Source: Mucilaginibacter rubeus
GTDB lineage: Bacteria; Bacteroidota; Bacteroidia; Sphingobacteriales; Sphingobacteriaceae
DNA: 64,000 nt
Reading direction: 5' to 3'
NCBI RefSeq assembly: GCF_003286415.2
Contig: NZ_CP043450.1
Span: 1,116,001 to 1,180,000, forward strand
Position 1 is the stretch's first letter. Every line of letters starts with the position of its first letter. The position numbers and the translations under genes were made by a program. Under the pieces are notes generated by a model. That model saw only the letters and a program-made list of their open reading frames with translations. It did no database searches and was not told the origin of the DNA. This document shows positions 33,997-42,898 of the stretch, piece by piece.

Positions 33997-35133
33997 ATGA
34001 AAAATATTACATACTGCCTTATGGCAGGCATCATAGCCATTTTAGTAATTACAGGCTGTAAAAAAGATAAAACCCTTGAGCATACCAAAGTTTCTGCCGT
34101 TACAGATCTGTACACCCCGGCAAACAATAAATTCATTCAGCTGGAGCCGGTAACAGGTTCGGCTACTTTTGAATGGGCCGAAGCTCATGCCGAAGATAAC
34201 GGCCTGGTATTGTATGAAGTTGCTTTTGACAAAGAAGGCGGCGATTTCTCAAAACCTATCTACACCATTCCTTCAGATGCTAACGGACTTTACAACAAAC
34301 TTACCATCTCCTACAAAGATCTGAACAAGGTTGCTGACCTGGCGGGCATTCAGCCGCAAGCTACCGGTAAACTGAAATGGACAGTAATGTCGTCAAAAGG
34401 CATTAACGTAGTTAAGTCAAGCGCGTCAAGTATTATTGAAGTTCAGCGTGCAGCAGGCTTTACCGATATTCCTGCCGATTTATACCTAACCGGTTCAGCA
34501 ACCGAAGGTGGTGAAGACCTGAGTAAAGCAGTCCACTTTAAACAAACCGCTGCCGGTGTATTTGAAGCCTGGACATCATTAAAAGTGGGTACTTATCACT
34601 TTGCCGAGCGTAATACCGGCACACCTGCTACTTATTCTATCGATGGCACAAAACTGTTAAAAGATGGCAGCACTACAGTTACCGGTGCTACCAAGGTTGA
34701 GCGTATTGTGGTAGATTTTACTTCGGCGTCGGCAGCTGTAAGCGAGGTTACCGAGGTTGGTTTATGGTTTGCTGCCGATAACAAAGTTTGGTTCCCGCTG
34801 CCGTATAAAGCAGGTGGTAAATGGGAAATTGACAACGCTTCAATCGTGTTCCACCAGGAGTCATGGGGCCGCGATGAGCGTTATAAATTCCGCTTTACGT
34901 TTAAGGATGCGGCGGGTAACAGTTCTACCCAGTTTTACGGCAGCAAAAACTCAGATAACAGTCGCCCGGATGCCAATACCGCCAAATCATTCTGGTACAT
35001 GGTACCGGTTAACGATGCGCAGTATGACTTCTGCTTCAAGTTTACCGGGGCGGCTGATAACCACAACGCCGATATCGTAGTTGATTTTAGCGCCGATGCG
35101 GCGGCCTATACTCACACTGTTACTGTTAAATAA
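33997..35133 (+). CDS. SusE/SusF-like surface glycan-binding lipoprotein
   Basis: The 378-residue protein has a lipoprotein signal with Cys21 (ILVITGCKKD) and an N-terminal SusE-type Ig-like domain (PANNKFIQLEPVTGSATFEW). Later beta-rich parts contain a DLYLTGSAT-like segment typical of SusE/F starch-binding repeats. It sits 44 bp after susD. It probably holds polysaccharide at the cell surface for the GH76 enzyme. Glycan specificity is inferred from the neighbours. Confidence 0.83.
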   Translation: MKNITYCLMAGIIAILVITGCKKDKTLEHTKVSAVTDLYTPANNKFIQLEPVTGSATFEWAEAHAEDNGLVLYEVAFDKEGGDFSKPIYTIPSDANGLYNKLTISYKDLNKVADLAGIQPQATGKLKWTVMSSKGINVVKSSASSIIEVQRAAGFTDIPADLYLTGSATEGGEDLSKAVHFKQTAAGVFEAWTSLKVGTYHFAERNTGTPATYSIDGTKLLKDGSTTVTGATKVERIVVDFTSASAAVSEVTEVGLWFAADNKVWFPLPYKAGGKWEIDNASIVFHQESWGRDERYKFRFTFKDAAGNSSTQFYGSKNSDNSRPDANTAKSFWYMVPVNDAQYDFCFKFTGAADNHNADIVVDFSADAAAYTHTVTVK

Positions 35134-35145
35134 TTAATGATCAGC

Positions 35146-35171
35146 ACCTGCCGCCTTAAATGGTGGCAGGT
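35146..35171 (+). terminator. Hairpin between the SusE-like and GH76 genes
   Basis: ACCTGCCGCC (35146-35155) pairs with GGTGGCAGGT (35162-35171), allowing one G-T pair, around a six-base loop. No T-run follows. It lies 13 bp after one stop and 19 bp before the next start, so it may tune or stabilise the operon mRNA and not end it. Confidence 0.5.
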
Positions 35172-35190
35172 TTACCATAAATCATATTTT

Positions 35191-36348
35191 ATGAAAAATA
35201 AAGTATTCAGAAATTTAGCTGCCATTGCTTTGGCAGGAGGCATGATCACAAGCTTTTCATCGTGCTTAAAAGATAAACCTTTCCCTTTGTACGGCAACAA
35301 AGCCTCGGCAAAGGTGGAATATAAGTATGCCGAAACAGCCGATTCCTTACAGGAAAAAACATATACCACCTTTATATCAGGAAACGGCAATTATTTTGTA
35401 GCTGATAACGCGGGTAGCACCACTTTTAACTATTGGCCAAACGCTCATACGCTTGATATTTTCACCGATGCCTATCTGCGCAGCAAAAATGATATCTACA
35501 AGCAAAGGATGAGTTCGCTTTTGGCGGGTATTAAAACAACCAACGGCGGTTTATCAAACAATTTTTATGACGATATGGAGTGGTTGTCGCTGGCTACCCT
35601 GAGGGCTTACAGTGCAACCAACGATGCCGCTTATTTAACAGCGGCACATACCTTATGGACAGATATCAAAACCGGTGAAAACAACAACCAGGGTGGAGGT
35701 ATTGCCTGGCGTAAAAATCAGTTAGATTATAAAAATACGCCTGCAAATGCCCCTGCTATCATCTTCGCCGCCCGCTTATACGCTTTGGAGAAGAATGAAG
35801 CAGACCTCGTGACAGCAAAAAGACTGTATACCTGGTTAAAGAAAACGCTGCTTGATCCGTCAGGTATTATATGGGATGGTATCAATGCCAATGGCGACGG
35901 CCAGATCAGCAAGTGGAAGTTCACCTATAACCAGGGCGTTTTCATAGGCGCGGCGCTTGAACTTTACCATGTTACCAAAGATGCCACCTATCTTACCGAT
36001 GCTGTAAACACCGCCAACGCCACAATTAACGATACTGATATTTCGCCGGGTGGTATTCTGAAATCAGAAGGTCAGGGTGATGGTGGTTTGTTTAAAGGCA
36101 TCCTGATAAGGTATCTTACCTTGCTGGCCCTCGACGCAGATGTTTCAGACGCCGATAAAACCAAGTTTATCAGCTTCCTGAAGTTCAACGCCGAAACCCT
36201 GTACACCCAGGGCATCGACCGCCCATCGCTTATGATCAGTCCGGATTGGAAAAAGAAACCATCAGAAACAACAGATCTTACCACCCAGCTAAGCGGTGTA
36301 ATGATGGTTGAAGCCGCCGCAACTTTAAAAGCGGCAGGGAAGTTGTAA
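35191..36348 (+). CDS. Glycoside hydrolase family 76 (endo-alpha-1,6-mannanase) lipoprotein
   Basis: The 385-residue lipoprotein has Cys25 in the signal (ITSFSSCLK). The family 76 catalytic pair is visible as Asp127-Asp128 in FYDDMEW. GGGIAWRKN and TYNQGVFIGA are further family segments. It should cut alpha-1,6-mannan backbones at the cell surface and feed fragments to the SusC/SusD pair. I chose the ATG at 35191, since the upstream ATG at 35137 lies inside the hairpin region and would destroy the signal peptide. It ends the PUL, and a palindromic repeat separates it from the convergent DUF294 gene. Confidence 0.92.
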   Translation: MKNKVFRNLAAIALAGGMITSFSSCLKDKPFPLYGNKASAKVEYKYAETADSLQEKTYTTFISGNGNYFVADNAGSTTFNYWPNAHTLDIFTDAYLRSKNDIYKQRMSSLLAGIKTTNGGLSNNFYDDMEWLSLATLRAYSATNDAAYLTAAHTLWTDIKTGENNNQGGGIAWRKNQLDYKNTPANAPAIIFAARLYALEKNEADLVTAKRLYTWLKKTLLDPSGIIWDGINANGDGQISKWKFTYNQGVFIGAALELYHVTKDATYLTDAVNTANATINDTDISPGGILKSEGQGDGGLFKGILIRYLTLLALDADVSDADKTKFISFLKFNAETLYTQGIDRPSLMISPDWKKKPSETTDLTTQLSGVMMVEAAATLKAAGKL

Positions 36349-36362
36349 CAGGGCCTAAATTT

Positions 36363-36462
36363 ATATGTCATTGCGAGGAGGAACGACGAAGCAATCTCGT
36401 AGCTATGCAGATCGGACATGCATTGGCTACGAGATTGCCGCGCTGCGCTCGCAATGACATAT
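36363..36462. repeat. TCATTGCGAG palindromic repeat, copy B (type 2 core)
   Basis: Terminal arms ATATGTCATTGCGAG and CTCGCAATGACATAT are perfect inverted repeats. A second stem is formed by GCAATCTCGTAGC and GCTACGAGATTGC. The core differs from copies A, C and D. It lies between convergent genes, where it could act as a two-way transcription stop. Confidence 0.85.
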
Positions 36463-36472
36463 TTTTAAATCC

Positions 36473-38380
36473 TTACCCAAACAAATTATTGGTAAACTCC
36501 AGCTTTATCCTTGTTTGAAAATTATCAATCGTTTTAAAGATCTCCTTTAGGGCAACTTTTTCAATTTTTGTGAGCTTATCGGGATCTATGTAGTTGTCGG
36601 GCTCGGTGCGGTCCTGGATAATTTGGGAGGCCTGGTTGCGAAGGCGCAGGCTCATTAAAAAGTAGTACGACTGCATAAGTTCCTGAACTTCTTTCTCGGT
36701 AAATACTTCTTTTTCCTTTAGGGCTTTCAATCGCTCACCGGTATTAACTTCAAAAACGCGGTGGCGCAGGGCATACATCCGTACCAGGTCGACAATAGGA
36801 GTCATCGACTTTTTAATGTCGAAAACCTCTTGGCTGCCTTTGGTGAATGTTTTTATATTCTTGAAAAAGGTAAGCGGCGGTTCATATTGCAGTGCGTTCT
36901 TAGCCATATGGAAAAAGATCTTCCCGAGGGGTTTTTGCAGTTCTTCATCCAAAAACTCTTTTAGCTCGTCCATAATGCTGGCTTCACCATACAGGTACCG
37001 GCAGTCAAAAAAGGTAGAGAACTGGATCACCGTTTCGGGTACAGCCTCGGTCATCCAACTTTCGTAATTACGTTTCCAGTGCGAAAGCGAATGTGTCCAT
37101 TTAGGATTTTGGGCCATGTAGCCACCGGTACAAAAACTAAATCCTATATGATCAAGCTTTTCGGATACTTGCTGTGCAAAGCTCAGGAAATATTCACGCA
37201 CCTCTTCGCGGTGCTCATTGGCTTTATCTTCGTAAATAATGGCGTTATCCTGGTCGGTTTTAAAGGTTTGCTCTTTACGGCCTTCGCTGCCAAGCACCAT
37301 AAAAACAAATTTAGCAGGCGGTAGGCCCATGACCTCAATAACGCTTTCAATTACTTTTATGGCAATGGTATCGGCAATGGTGGTGATTACCTGGTTCACA
37401 ATTTCGGCATTTACGCCGCGGCCAAGTAGCTGCGTAACCATCTGTGGTACCGATTCCCATTTACGTTTAAGCTCCTGAACAGATATAGCCTGCTTAACCG
37501 ATTGAATAAATACCAATGGTGATTGTGCCTGCTCGGCCAGTAATTTATTCCTGCTGATACTGCCTACAAATTCATCTCCATTTTTAATGAGCAAATACCT
37601 TGTTTTGGTACGAAACATCATCAAAATAGCCTCATATACATAAGCATTGGTGCTGATGCAAACGATAGGGTTATCCATGATATTACCAACAGATTGGGCG
37701 GTGTTGGCCTGTTTAGAAACCACATTATCGCGAAGGGTGATATCAGTTACATAGCCTACAATTTTGCTTTGCTCATCGCGGATAAAAATGCAGCTTACCT
37801 TGTGTTTGGCCATTAAGCGGGCAGTTTCATAAACCGGGGTGCTTTGCGGGCAGGAAACTATCTCTCGGTATTCGATGCTTTCTATTTTACGCGAGTACAT
37901 TTGTTCTGAAGCTATATAGCTTTCTTCAAAAGTTGCCGGTCGCTTATAAAAATGGGCAAACTCATCATTAAGCATGCGCTTGCCAAAATCAGCGGTAAAA
38001 TATTGTACAAATTCTTCGTAGGCTTTGCATAACGACCGAAAGTCCTTACGGTGCAAAAAGAAAACAGTAGTTCCCTTCTTGGCAATCACCGTTCGGATAG
38101 ATTGTTTGCGGTTAAGCAACACCGAAATGCCACCATAACAATAGCCCGGATGATGATGCTCCAGCAGGCGCTTGTTTTGTTGAGTATCGTAAAAAAAGGA
38201 TTCGTATTCGCCCTCGGCAATAATATCTACGCCGCGCATTTTGGTTACTTCCTGCTGGTAAATAACCGTGTCTTTACTGTAACGGATCTCCTGCAGCTGG
38301 TCGGCAATTTCTTCCAGTACCTCGGCGGGGAGCAGGTTAAAAGGGGATACTTTGCTTAAAAAATCAAGACGTTGAACCAT
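36473..38380 (-). CDS. CNMP-binding, CBS-pair and DUF294 nucleotidyltransferase-like protein
   Basis: The 635-residue protein has an N-terminal cyclic-nucleotide-binding-like domain (about 10-125), a CBS pair (about 160-285), a nucleotidyltransferase-like domain with GSEGRKEQTFKTDQDNA near 370, and a C-terminal DUF294 helical domain. Family members are thought to bind nucleotides and control partner proteins, often near acetate genes. It overlaps the exonuclease gene upstream by 17 bp, and this pairing is recurrent in bacteria. The substrate is unknown. Confidence 0.88.
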   Translation of the reverse strand: MVQRLDFLSKVSPFNLLPAEVLEEIADQLQEIRYSKDTVIYQQEVTKMRGVDIIAEGEYESFFYDTQQNKRLLEHHHPGYCYGGISVLLNRKQSIRTVIAKKGTTVFFLHRKDFRSLCKAYEEFVQYFTADFGKRMLNDEFAHFYKRPATFEESYIASEQMYSRKIESIEYREIVSCPQSTPVYETARLMAKHKVSCIFIRDEQSKIVGYVTDITLRDNVVSKQANTAQSVGNIMDNPIVCISTNAYVYEAILMMFRTKTRYLLIKNGDEFVGSISRNKLLAEQAQSPLVFIQSVKQAISVQELKRKWESVPQMVTQLLGRGVNAEIVNQVITTIADTIAIKVIESVIEVMGLPPAKFVFMVLGSEGRKEQTFKTDQDNAIIYEDKANEHREEVREYFLSFAQQVSEKLDHIGFSFCTGGYMAQNPKWTHSLSHWKRNYESWMTEAVPETVIQFSTFFDCRYLYGEASIMDELKEFLDEELQKPLGKIFFHMAKNALQYEPPLTFFKNIKTFTKGSQEVFDIKKSMTPIVDLVRMYALRHRVFEVNTGERLKALKEKEVFTEKEVQELMQSYYFLMSLRLRNQASQIIQDRTEPDNYIDPDKLTKIEKVALKEIFKTIDNFQTRIKLEFTNNLFG

Positions 38381-39068
38381 ATAACCAAAAAGCTATGATG
38401 ATGATCAAAATTAAAACGATGGCTGCGGGTAAAAGGTATTTTTTTTCGGAACGGATTTTTTGCAGGTAAACCTCCTGGTGCTGTATACTGTCGTCGGTAA
38501 TGTCGCCGCGTTTCAGCATCTCAAAAAAGCATTCGGCAGTGGCTTCCGCGTCTTCAAGGGCGTTGTGCTGCCTGTCTAAGGTTTTGTTAAACAGTACCTC
38601 GTACAACTGGTTTAACCTTAGGTATTTGGCTTTGGGATTTTGCACCCATTTGGTAGTTGCCAGCATGGTGCAAAAGGTTTTTAAATTTTGAAGCGGATTG
38701 ATGATACCTGTACGATAAAACTCTACACCGGCAACATTTAGGTCAAGCTCAATGAAATGACCTATCACCAGTGGCTCATATTGGAGCAAATCATTGGCCA
38801 GCAGGGTCATAACATCCTTGCGCCACTCGCCATGCTCAACCAAATATTCCTGAGTTAAACCGTGAACTGCATGTGCTTTGGGGCTTATGATGAAGTCGTT
38901 GTCTTTAATATAATGATCTTCGCGCTTCAGTTCCTGCATATCTTTGGTGTAAACTATCCATGACACCTGCAGCGCATAAGGCCAGTTGTCGTTATCACAG
39001 TAGGGCAGGTCCCACTTTTTGGGAAGGCCGGAAGTTTCGGTATCTATGAATAAAAGGTAATCTTGCAC
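38364..39068 (-). CDS. DnaQ-like 3'-5' exonuclease with C-terminal membrane anchor
   Basis: The N-terminal exonuclease has the DEDDh residues: FIDTETSG (Asp9, Glu11), an Asp in HFIELDLNV and His/Asp in HNALEDAEAT. The last 30 residues form a membrane helix (YLLPAAIVLILIIIIAFWLY), so the enzyme is probably tied to the inner membrane. The 3' end overlaps the CBS/DUF294 gene by 17 bp. A weak TAAATTTA -7 element lies 4 bp before the ATG. It is too diverged to be the main polymerase proofreading subunit. Confidence 0.87.
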   Translation of the reverse strand: MQDYLLFIDTETSGLPKKWDLPYCDNDNWPYALQVSWIVYTKDMQELKREDHYIKDNDFIISPKAHAVHGLTQEYLVEHGEWRKDVMTLLANDLLQYEPLVIGHFIELDLNVAGVEFYRTGIINPLQNLKTFCTMLATTKWVQNPKAKYLRLNQLYEVLFNKTLDRQHNALEDAEATAECFFEMLKRGDITDDSIQHQEVYLQKIRSEKKYLLPAAIVLILIIIIAFWLYGSTS

Positions 39069-39191
39069 ATGCTAAATTTATGAATTTATTTGAATGATGG
39101 TAGCCACATGGCTTTTGTAACCGATTTGTGAGGCATCTTTTTTAAAAAATACCGCTATTTTAGCCCCGCCTTTTAAAAACCGATCTACCCA

Positions 39192-41864
39192 ATGTTCAAA
39201 AAAATCACTGTTAGTCTTATCCTGTGTTTTTGCAGCGCATACCTGTTTGCGCAAACTATCAAACAAAGTATCAACACCAGCTGGGCTTTTCATAAAGGCG
39301 ATATAGCTGGTTTGCCTACCGCTGCTACAGATGCTTCGGCCTGGCAAAAGATATCTCTTCCGCATAGCTGGAACACAACCGACGCTAACGATGACGAACC
39401 CGGATATTACCGCGGTATAGGCTGGTACAAAAAAACCATCTATGTGCCTGCACAATGGAAATATAAACAGCTCTCCCTGTTCTTTGAAGGGGCCAATGAA
39501 GTTGCCGAAGTATATGTAAACGGAAAACTTGCTGGTAAACATATTGGTGGCTACACCGCGTTTAACATCCCGATCAACAGTTACTTAAAACCTTTTGGTA
39601 AAGATAGTTTAACAGCCAACGAGGTGATGGTGAAGCTGGATAACAGCCACAATGAAGATATCCCGCCGTTGGATGCCGATTTCACTTTTTATGGCGGTAT
39701 TTATCGTGATGTATATATCGTAGCGTCTAATCCAATAGCTTTTGATTCGGAACTGGCTTCGCCCGGCATCAAAATAAAAACGCCTGCGGTATCTGCCGAA
39801 AAAGGTGATGTGCTGATTGAAGGAATGGTAAATAATCTATCATCAAAAAAGACTAAAGTTAGAGTTATAAGTGAGGTAGTTGATGCCGATGGTAAAATTG
39901 TAGCAAAATTGCAAAGCGCGCTGAGCTTAGCAGCGGGTAATAAACTTTCGTTCAGTCAAAAACAAACGGTAAGTAATCCTCATTTATGGTCGCCGGATGA
40001 GCCTTATTTATATCATGTGGTTTCACGAATTGTTGATGCTTCAACGGGGCAGCAATTGGATGAAAGCGGCAGCGCTTTGGGGTTCCGCTGGTTTAGTTTT
40101 GATGCCGATAAAGGCTTCTTTTTAAACGGAAATCCTGTAAAACTGATTGGGGCTAATCGCCACCAGGATTTTCAGGGAATGGCCAACGCCATACCCGATG
40201 CCATCAATATCCACGACATGGAACTGCTGAAGGCCATGGGCGCTAATTTTATCCGTATAGCACATTATCCGCAGGATCCGTCGGTACTGGAGGCTTGTGA
40301 CAGGCTGGGGATCCTGGCGTCGGTAGAGACGCCGGAAGTTAACCGGATTACCGAAACCACCGCCTTTGCCGACAATGCCAAACACATGCAATTGGAAATG
40401 ATCCGCCAAAATTTTAATCACCCGAGTATTATCATCTGGGCTTATATGAATGAGGTGGAGATTAGCCCGCGGTATAAATCAGGATCCGATGAGCAGAAGA
40501 AGTATTTTGTTAACCTGGTAAACCTGGCTAAACAGATTGATAGCCTTACCCGTAAGGAGGATCCATCGCGCTATACCATGATCCCGTGCCATGGCGATTT
40601 CGACAGGTATTATAACACCGGGCTTGCCGCCGTGCCGCAAATTGTTGGTTGGAACCTGTATTATGGTTGGTACGCCAAAGATTTTGCCGGCTTGGATAAG
40701 TTTTTGGAAAAGCATCACCAGATGCTGCCAACCAAGCCCATGATCATAACCGAATTTGGAGCCGATGCCGATAGCCGCCTGCACAGCTTTGAACCGGTAA
40801 GGTTTGATAAAACCGTTGAATACGAAGTTAAATACCACCAATACTACCTCGACCGTATCAAAAAGCTACCATTTGTAGCAGGCGGCGCCATCTGGAACCT
40901 GGTTGATTTCAATGCTGAACAAAGGCAGGAAGCCACTCCGCATATCAATACCAAAGGTTTGCTGACCAATGATCGCCAGCCAAAAGAGTCATACTTTTTT
41001 TACCAGGCCAATTTGCTGAAACAGCCATTTATCAAAATAGGTACGAGCATGCTAAAAGCGGGTAACGGCAATGAAAACAACGTTTGCCAGCAGCCGGTAA
41101 ATGTGTATAGCAATCAACCGCAAGTAAAACTATGGCTTAATGGTAAATTACTGGAAAATAAAACTGTACAGGAGGGAATAGCTACTTTTAATGTTCCTTT
41201 TGTATCTGGTAAAAATACCCTTAAAGCAACAGCAGGAGACGGTGACAGCCTTGAAGATTTTATGGCGGTTGATTTTAACCTCATTCCGCACAATTTGAGT
41301 AACCCGCAAACGCCATTTACCGAGCTTAATGTAAGCCTTGGCGATAAGCGCCAGTTGGTTGATGATAAACTGCACCAGGTTTGGATCCCTGAACAGCCTT
41401 ACACCAAAGGTAGCTGGGGTTATGTTGGCGGCGAAGTATTTACCCTCGGCCAAAACGGACAGCTGCCTTATGGCTCAAACAAAAATATCCTCGAAACCAA
41501 TTATGATCCTATTTACCAAACCCAGCGTGTAGGGTTAAGCGATTTTAAATTAGATGTGCCGGCAGGTAAATACGAAGTTACTCTGCATTTCGCCGAACTG
41601 ACCACCAATGATAATTCGCCGCAGTTGGTTTATAACCTCAACAATTCAACCCAAAAACAAACCGCCATTGCCCGCAGTTTTGATGTGCTTATTAACGGGC
41701 AAACCGTTATTGAAGGTTTAAGTAACAGTAATTACCTTGAACCGTTGAAGGCTTATTCTACCAAAATTCCGGTTACTGTTGACGCTGATGGCATAACGAT
41801 AAGCTTTAAAGCAATAACCGGGCAGGCCATATTGAATGCCGTGCAGGTAAGGAAGGTGTATTAG
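39192..41864 (+). CDS. Glycoside hydrolase family 2 with C-terminal malectin-like domain
   Basis: The 890-residue secreted protein has a signal peptide (SLILCFCSAYLFAQ) and the three family 2 domains: sugar-binding (WKKTIYVP-like region, GANEVAEVYVNGK), immunoglobulin-like and TIM barrel. The acid/base is Glu421 in NEVE and the nucleophile Glu521 in ITEFGAD. A carbohydrate-binding malectin-like domain occupies about 700-890. Beta-galactosidase or beta-glucuronidase activity is typical, but specificity is not decided. It stands alone on its strand, and a palindromic repeat and a hairpin follow. Confidence 0.9.
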   Translation: MFKKITVSLILCFCSAYLFAQTIKQSINTSWAFHKGDIAGLPTAATDASAWQKISLPHSWNTTDANDDEPGYYRGIGWYKKTIYVPAQWKYKQLSLFFEGANEVAEVYVNGKLAGKHIGGYTAFNIPINSYLKPFGKDSLTANEVMVKLDNSHNEDIPPLDADFTFYGGIYRDVYIVASNPIAFDSELASPGIKIKTPAVSAEKGDVLIEGMVNNLSSKKTKVRVISEVVDADGKIVAKLQSALSLAAGNKLSFSQKQTVSNPHLWSPDEPYLYHVVSRIVDASTGQQLDESGSALGFRWFSFDADKGFFLNGNPVKLIGANRHQDFQGMANAIPDAINIHDMELLKAMGANFIRIAHYPQDPSVLEACDRLGILASVETPEVNRITETTAFADNAKHMQLEMIRQNFNHPSIIIWAYMNEVEISPRYKSGSDEQKKYFVNLVNLAKQIDSLTRKEDPSRYTMIPCHGDFDRYYNTGLAAVPQIVGWNLYYGWYAKDFAGLDKFLEKHHQMLPTKPMIITEFGADADSRLHSFEPVRFDKTVEYEVKYHQYYLDRIKKLPFVAGGAIWNLVDFNAEQRQEATPHINTKGLLTNDRQPKESYFFYQANLLKQPFIKIGTSMLKAGNGNENNVCQQPVNVYSNQPQVKLWLNGKLLENKTVQEGIATFNVPFVSGKNTLKATAGDGDSLEDFMAVDFNLIPHNLSNPQTPFTELNVSLGDKRQLVDDKLHQVWIPEQPYTKGSWGYVGGEVFTLGQNGQLPYGSNKNILETNYDPIYQTQRVGLSDFKLDVPAGKYEVTLHFAELTTNDNSPQLVYNLNNSTQKQTAIARSFDVLINGQTVIEGLSNSNYLEPLKAYSTKIPVTVDADGITISFKAITGQAILNAVQVRKVY

Positions 41865-41890
41865 AGAGAAAAATAAAAGAATAAAAAGTT

Positions 41891-41978
41891 ATGTCATTGC
41901 GAGCGAAGCGTGGCAATCGCATACTATACAGGGCGGCTATGCTTCCGTGCGGTTGCCACGCTTCGCTCGCAATGACAT
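41891..41978. repeat. TCATTGCGAG palindromic repeat, copy C (type 1 core)
   Basis: Terminal arms ATGTCATTGCGAGCGAAGCG and CGCTTCGCTCGCAATGACAT are perfect inverted repeats, and the inner GGCAATCGCAT and GTGCGGTTGCC continue the stem. It lies between convergent genes, 26 bp after the GH2 stop. Confidence 0.87.
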
Positions 41979-41990
41979 TTTTAATTATGG

Positions 41991-42038
41991 TATGCGTTGG
42001 CAAGTTTAAGCATGAACGCTTGAACTTGCCAACGCATA
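41991..42038. terminator. Long hairpin between convergent genes
   Basis: A 21-base arm (41991-42011) pairs with 42018-42038, with one G-T pair and a six-base loop. There is no T-run. It lies 34 bp from the DUF4249 stop and directly after the palindromic repeat, so it may protect both mRNA ends or end both transcripts. Confidence 0.55.
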
Positions 42039-42072
42039 AATTACAAGTGCTCCTCCTTAAGGGGCCGGGGGG

Positions 42073-42894
42073 CTACGGCGCCGTCAAAGTCTTCCTTAAC
42101 ACCGTATGCACACTAAAATACCCCAATGAACCGCCTTTGATGTTGGTTAACGGGTTAGCCGGTGCGGCATTGTTGCCATCGCCGTTGGCGCTGTTGGTAA
42201 GGCTGTAAAAGTATTTATATACAGCCTGGTCAATGCTCATCATTTCGATGGTTACCTGGTTACCCGGGCGAATGTCCCTGGCCGGGTTGTCGTTATCATT
42301 GTTGAAGTTAAGGCGCGTGTTTACTTCCTGTCCGTTGGTAAACTCATCATCATCGAGCAAAATAGATTCTTCCTTACGGTTGTTAACGTACTGTACAAAG
42401 CGGTAGTAGTTTTTGGTAGATGCAGGGTCGTGGTATTGTACGGTAACATATTTACGCGGAGTGCCGTCTTTGTTATTGTTAAGTTGGTCTTTAACCAAAT
42501 AAATACTGTCCAGCGGAACAGCAGGGTGCATTATACAGCTTGAAGTAAATGTTTTTCCGTTTACGCTCACATTAAGCGAATAAGTATGCCCAACGGTGCC
42601 TTTTAAAGTGCTGTGTTGGTAAACGCCTGTGCCGGTTGCTGTTAGCGGATATACATTGTTATTATCATCGACAATGGTAACGGTAGCGCCGCTTATGCCA
42701 TTAAAATCATTGTTATCGGTAAAGTTTTTGGTTTGACTTAACAATACTTTACAGCCGCCTGCTTCATCGGTTAATACGCCTTCAACTACATATTGCGGAG
42801 TGGTATCTTTCAGTTTCAGGTCGATGGCCTTTTCGCAACTGCTCAGAGCTGCTGCAAACAGGATAATGGTTATATATTTTATAGTGTTTTTCAT
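42073..42894 (-). CDS. DUF4249 lipoprotein, partner of a TonB-dependent receptor
   Basis: The protein has a lipoprotein signal with Cys20 (LFAAALSSCEK) and a beta-rich body of about 250 residues, including YVVEGVLTDEAGGCKVLLSQT, which is the DUF4249 start (short form: VVEGVLTDE). I chose the ATG at 42894, four bases after the receptor stop, since the longer frame from 43029 runs inside the receptor gene. DUF4249 genes regularly follow STN-type receptors and the protein probably sits on the outer membrane with the receptor. The cargo is unknown. Confidence 0.85.
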   Translation of the reverse strand: MKNTIKYITIILFAAALSSCEKAIDLKLKDTTPQYVVEGVLTDEAGGCKVLLSQTKNFTDNNDFNGISGATVTIVDDNNNVYPLTATGTGVYQHSTLKGTVGHTYSLNVSVNGKTFTSSCIMHPAVPLDSIYLVKDQLNNNKDGTPRKYVTVQYHDPASTKNYYRFVQYVNNRKEESILLDDDEFTNGQEVNTRLNFNNDNDNPARDIRPGNQVTIEMMSIDQAVYKYFYSLTNSANGDGNNAAPANPLTNIKGGSLGYFSVHTVLRKTLTAP

Positions 42895-42898
42895 CGGC

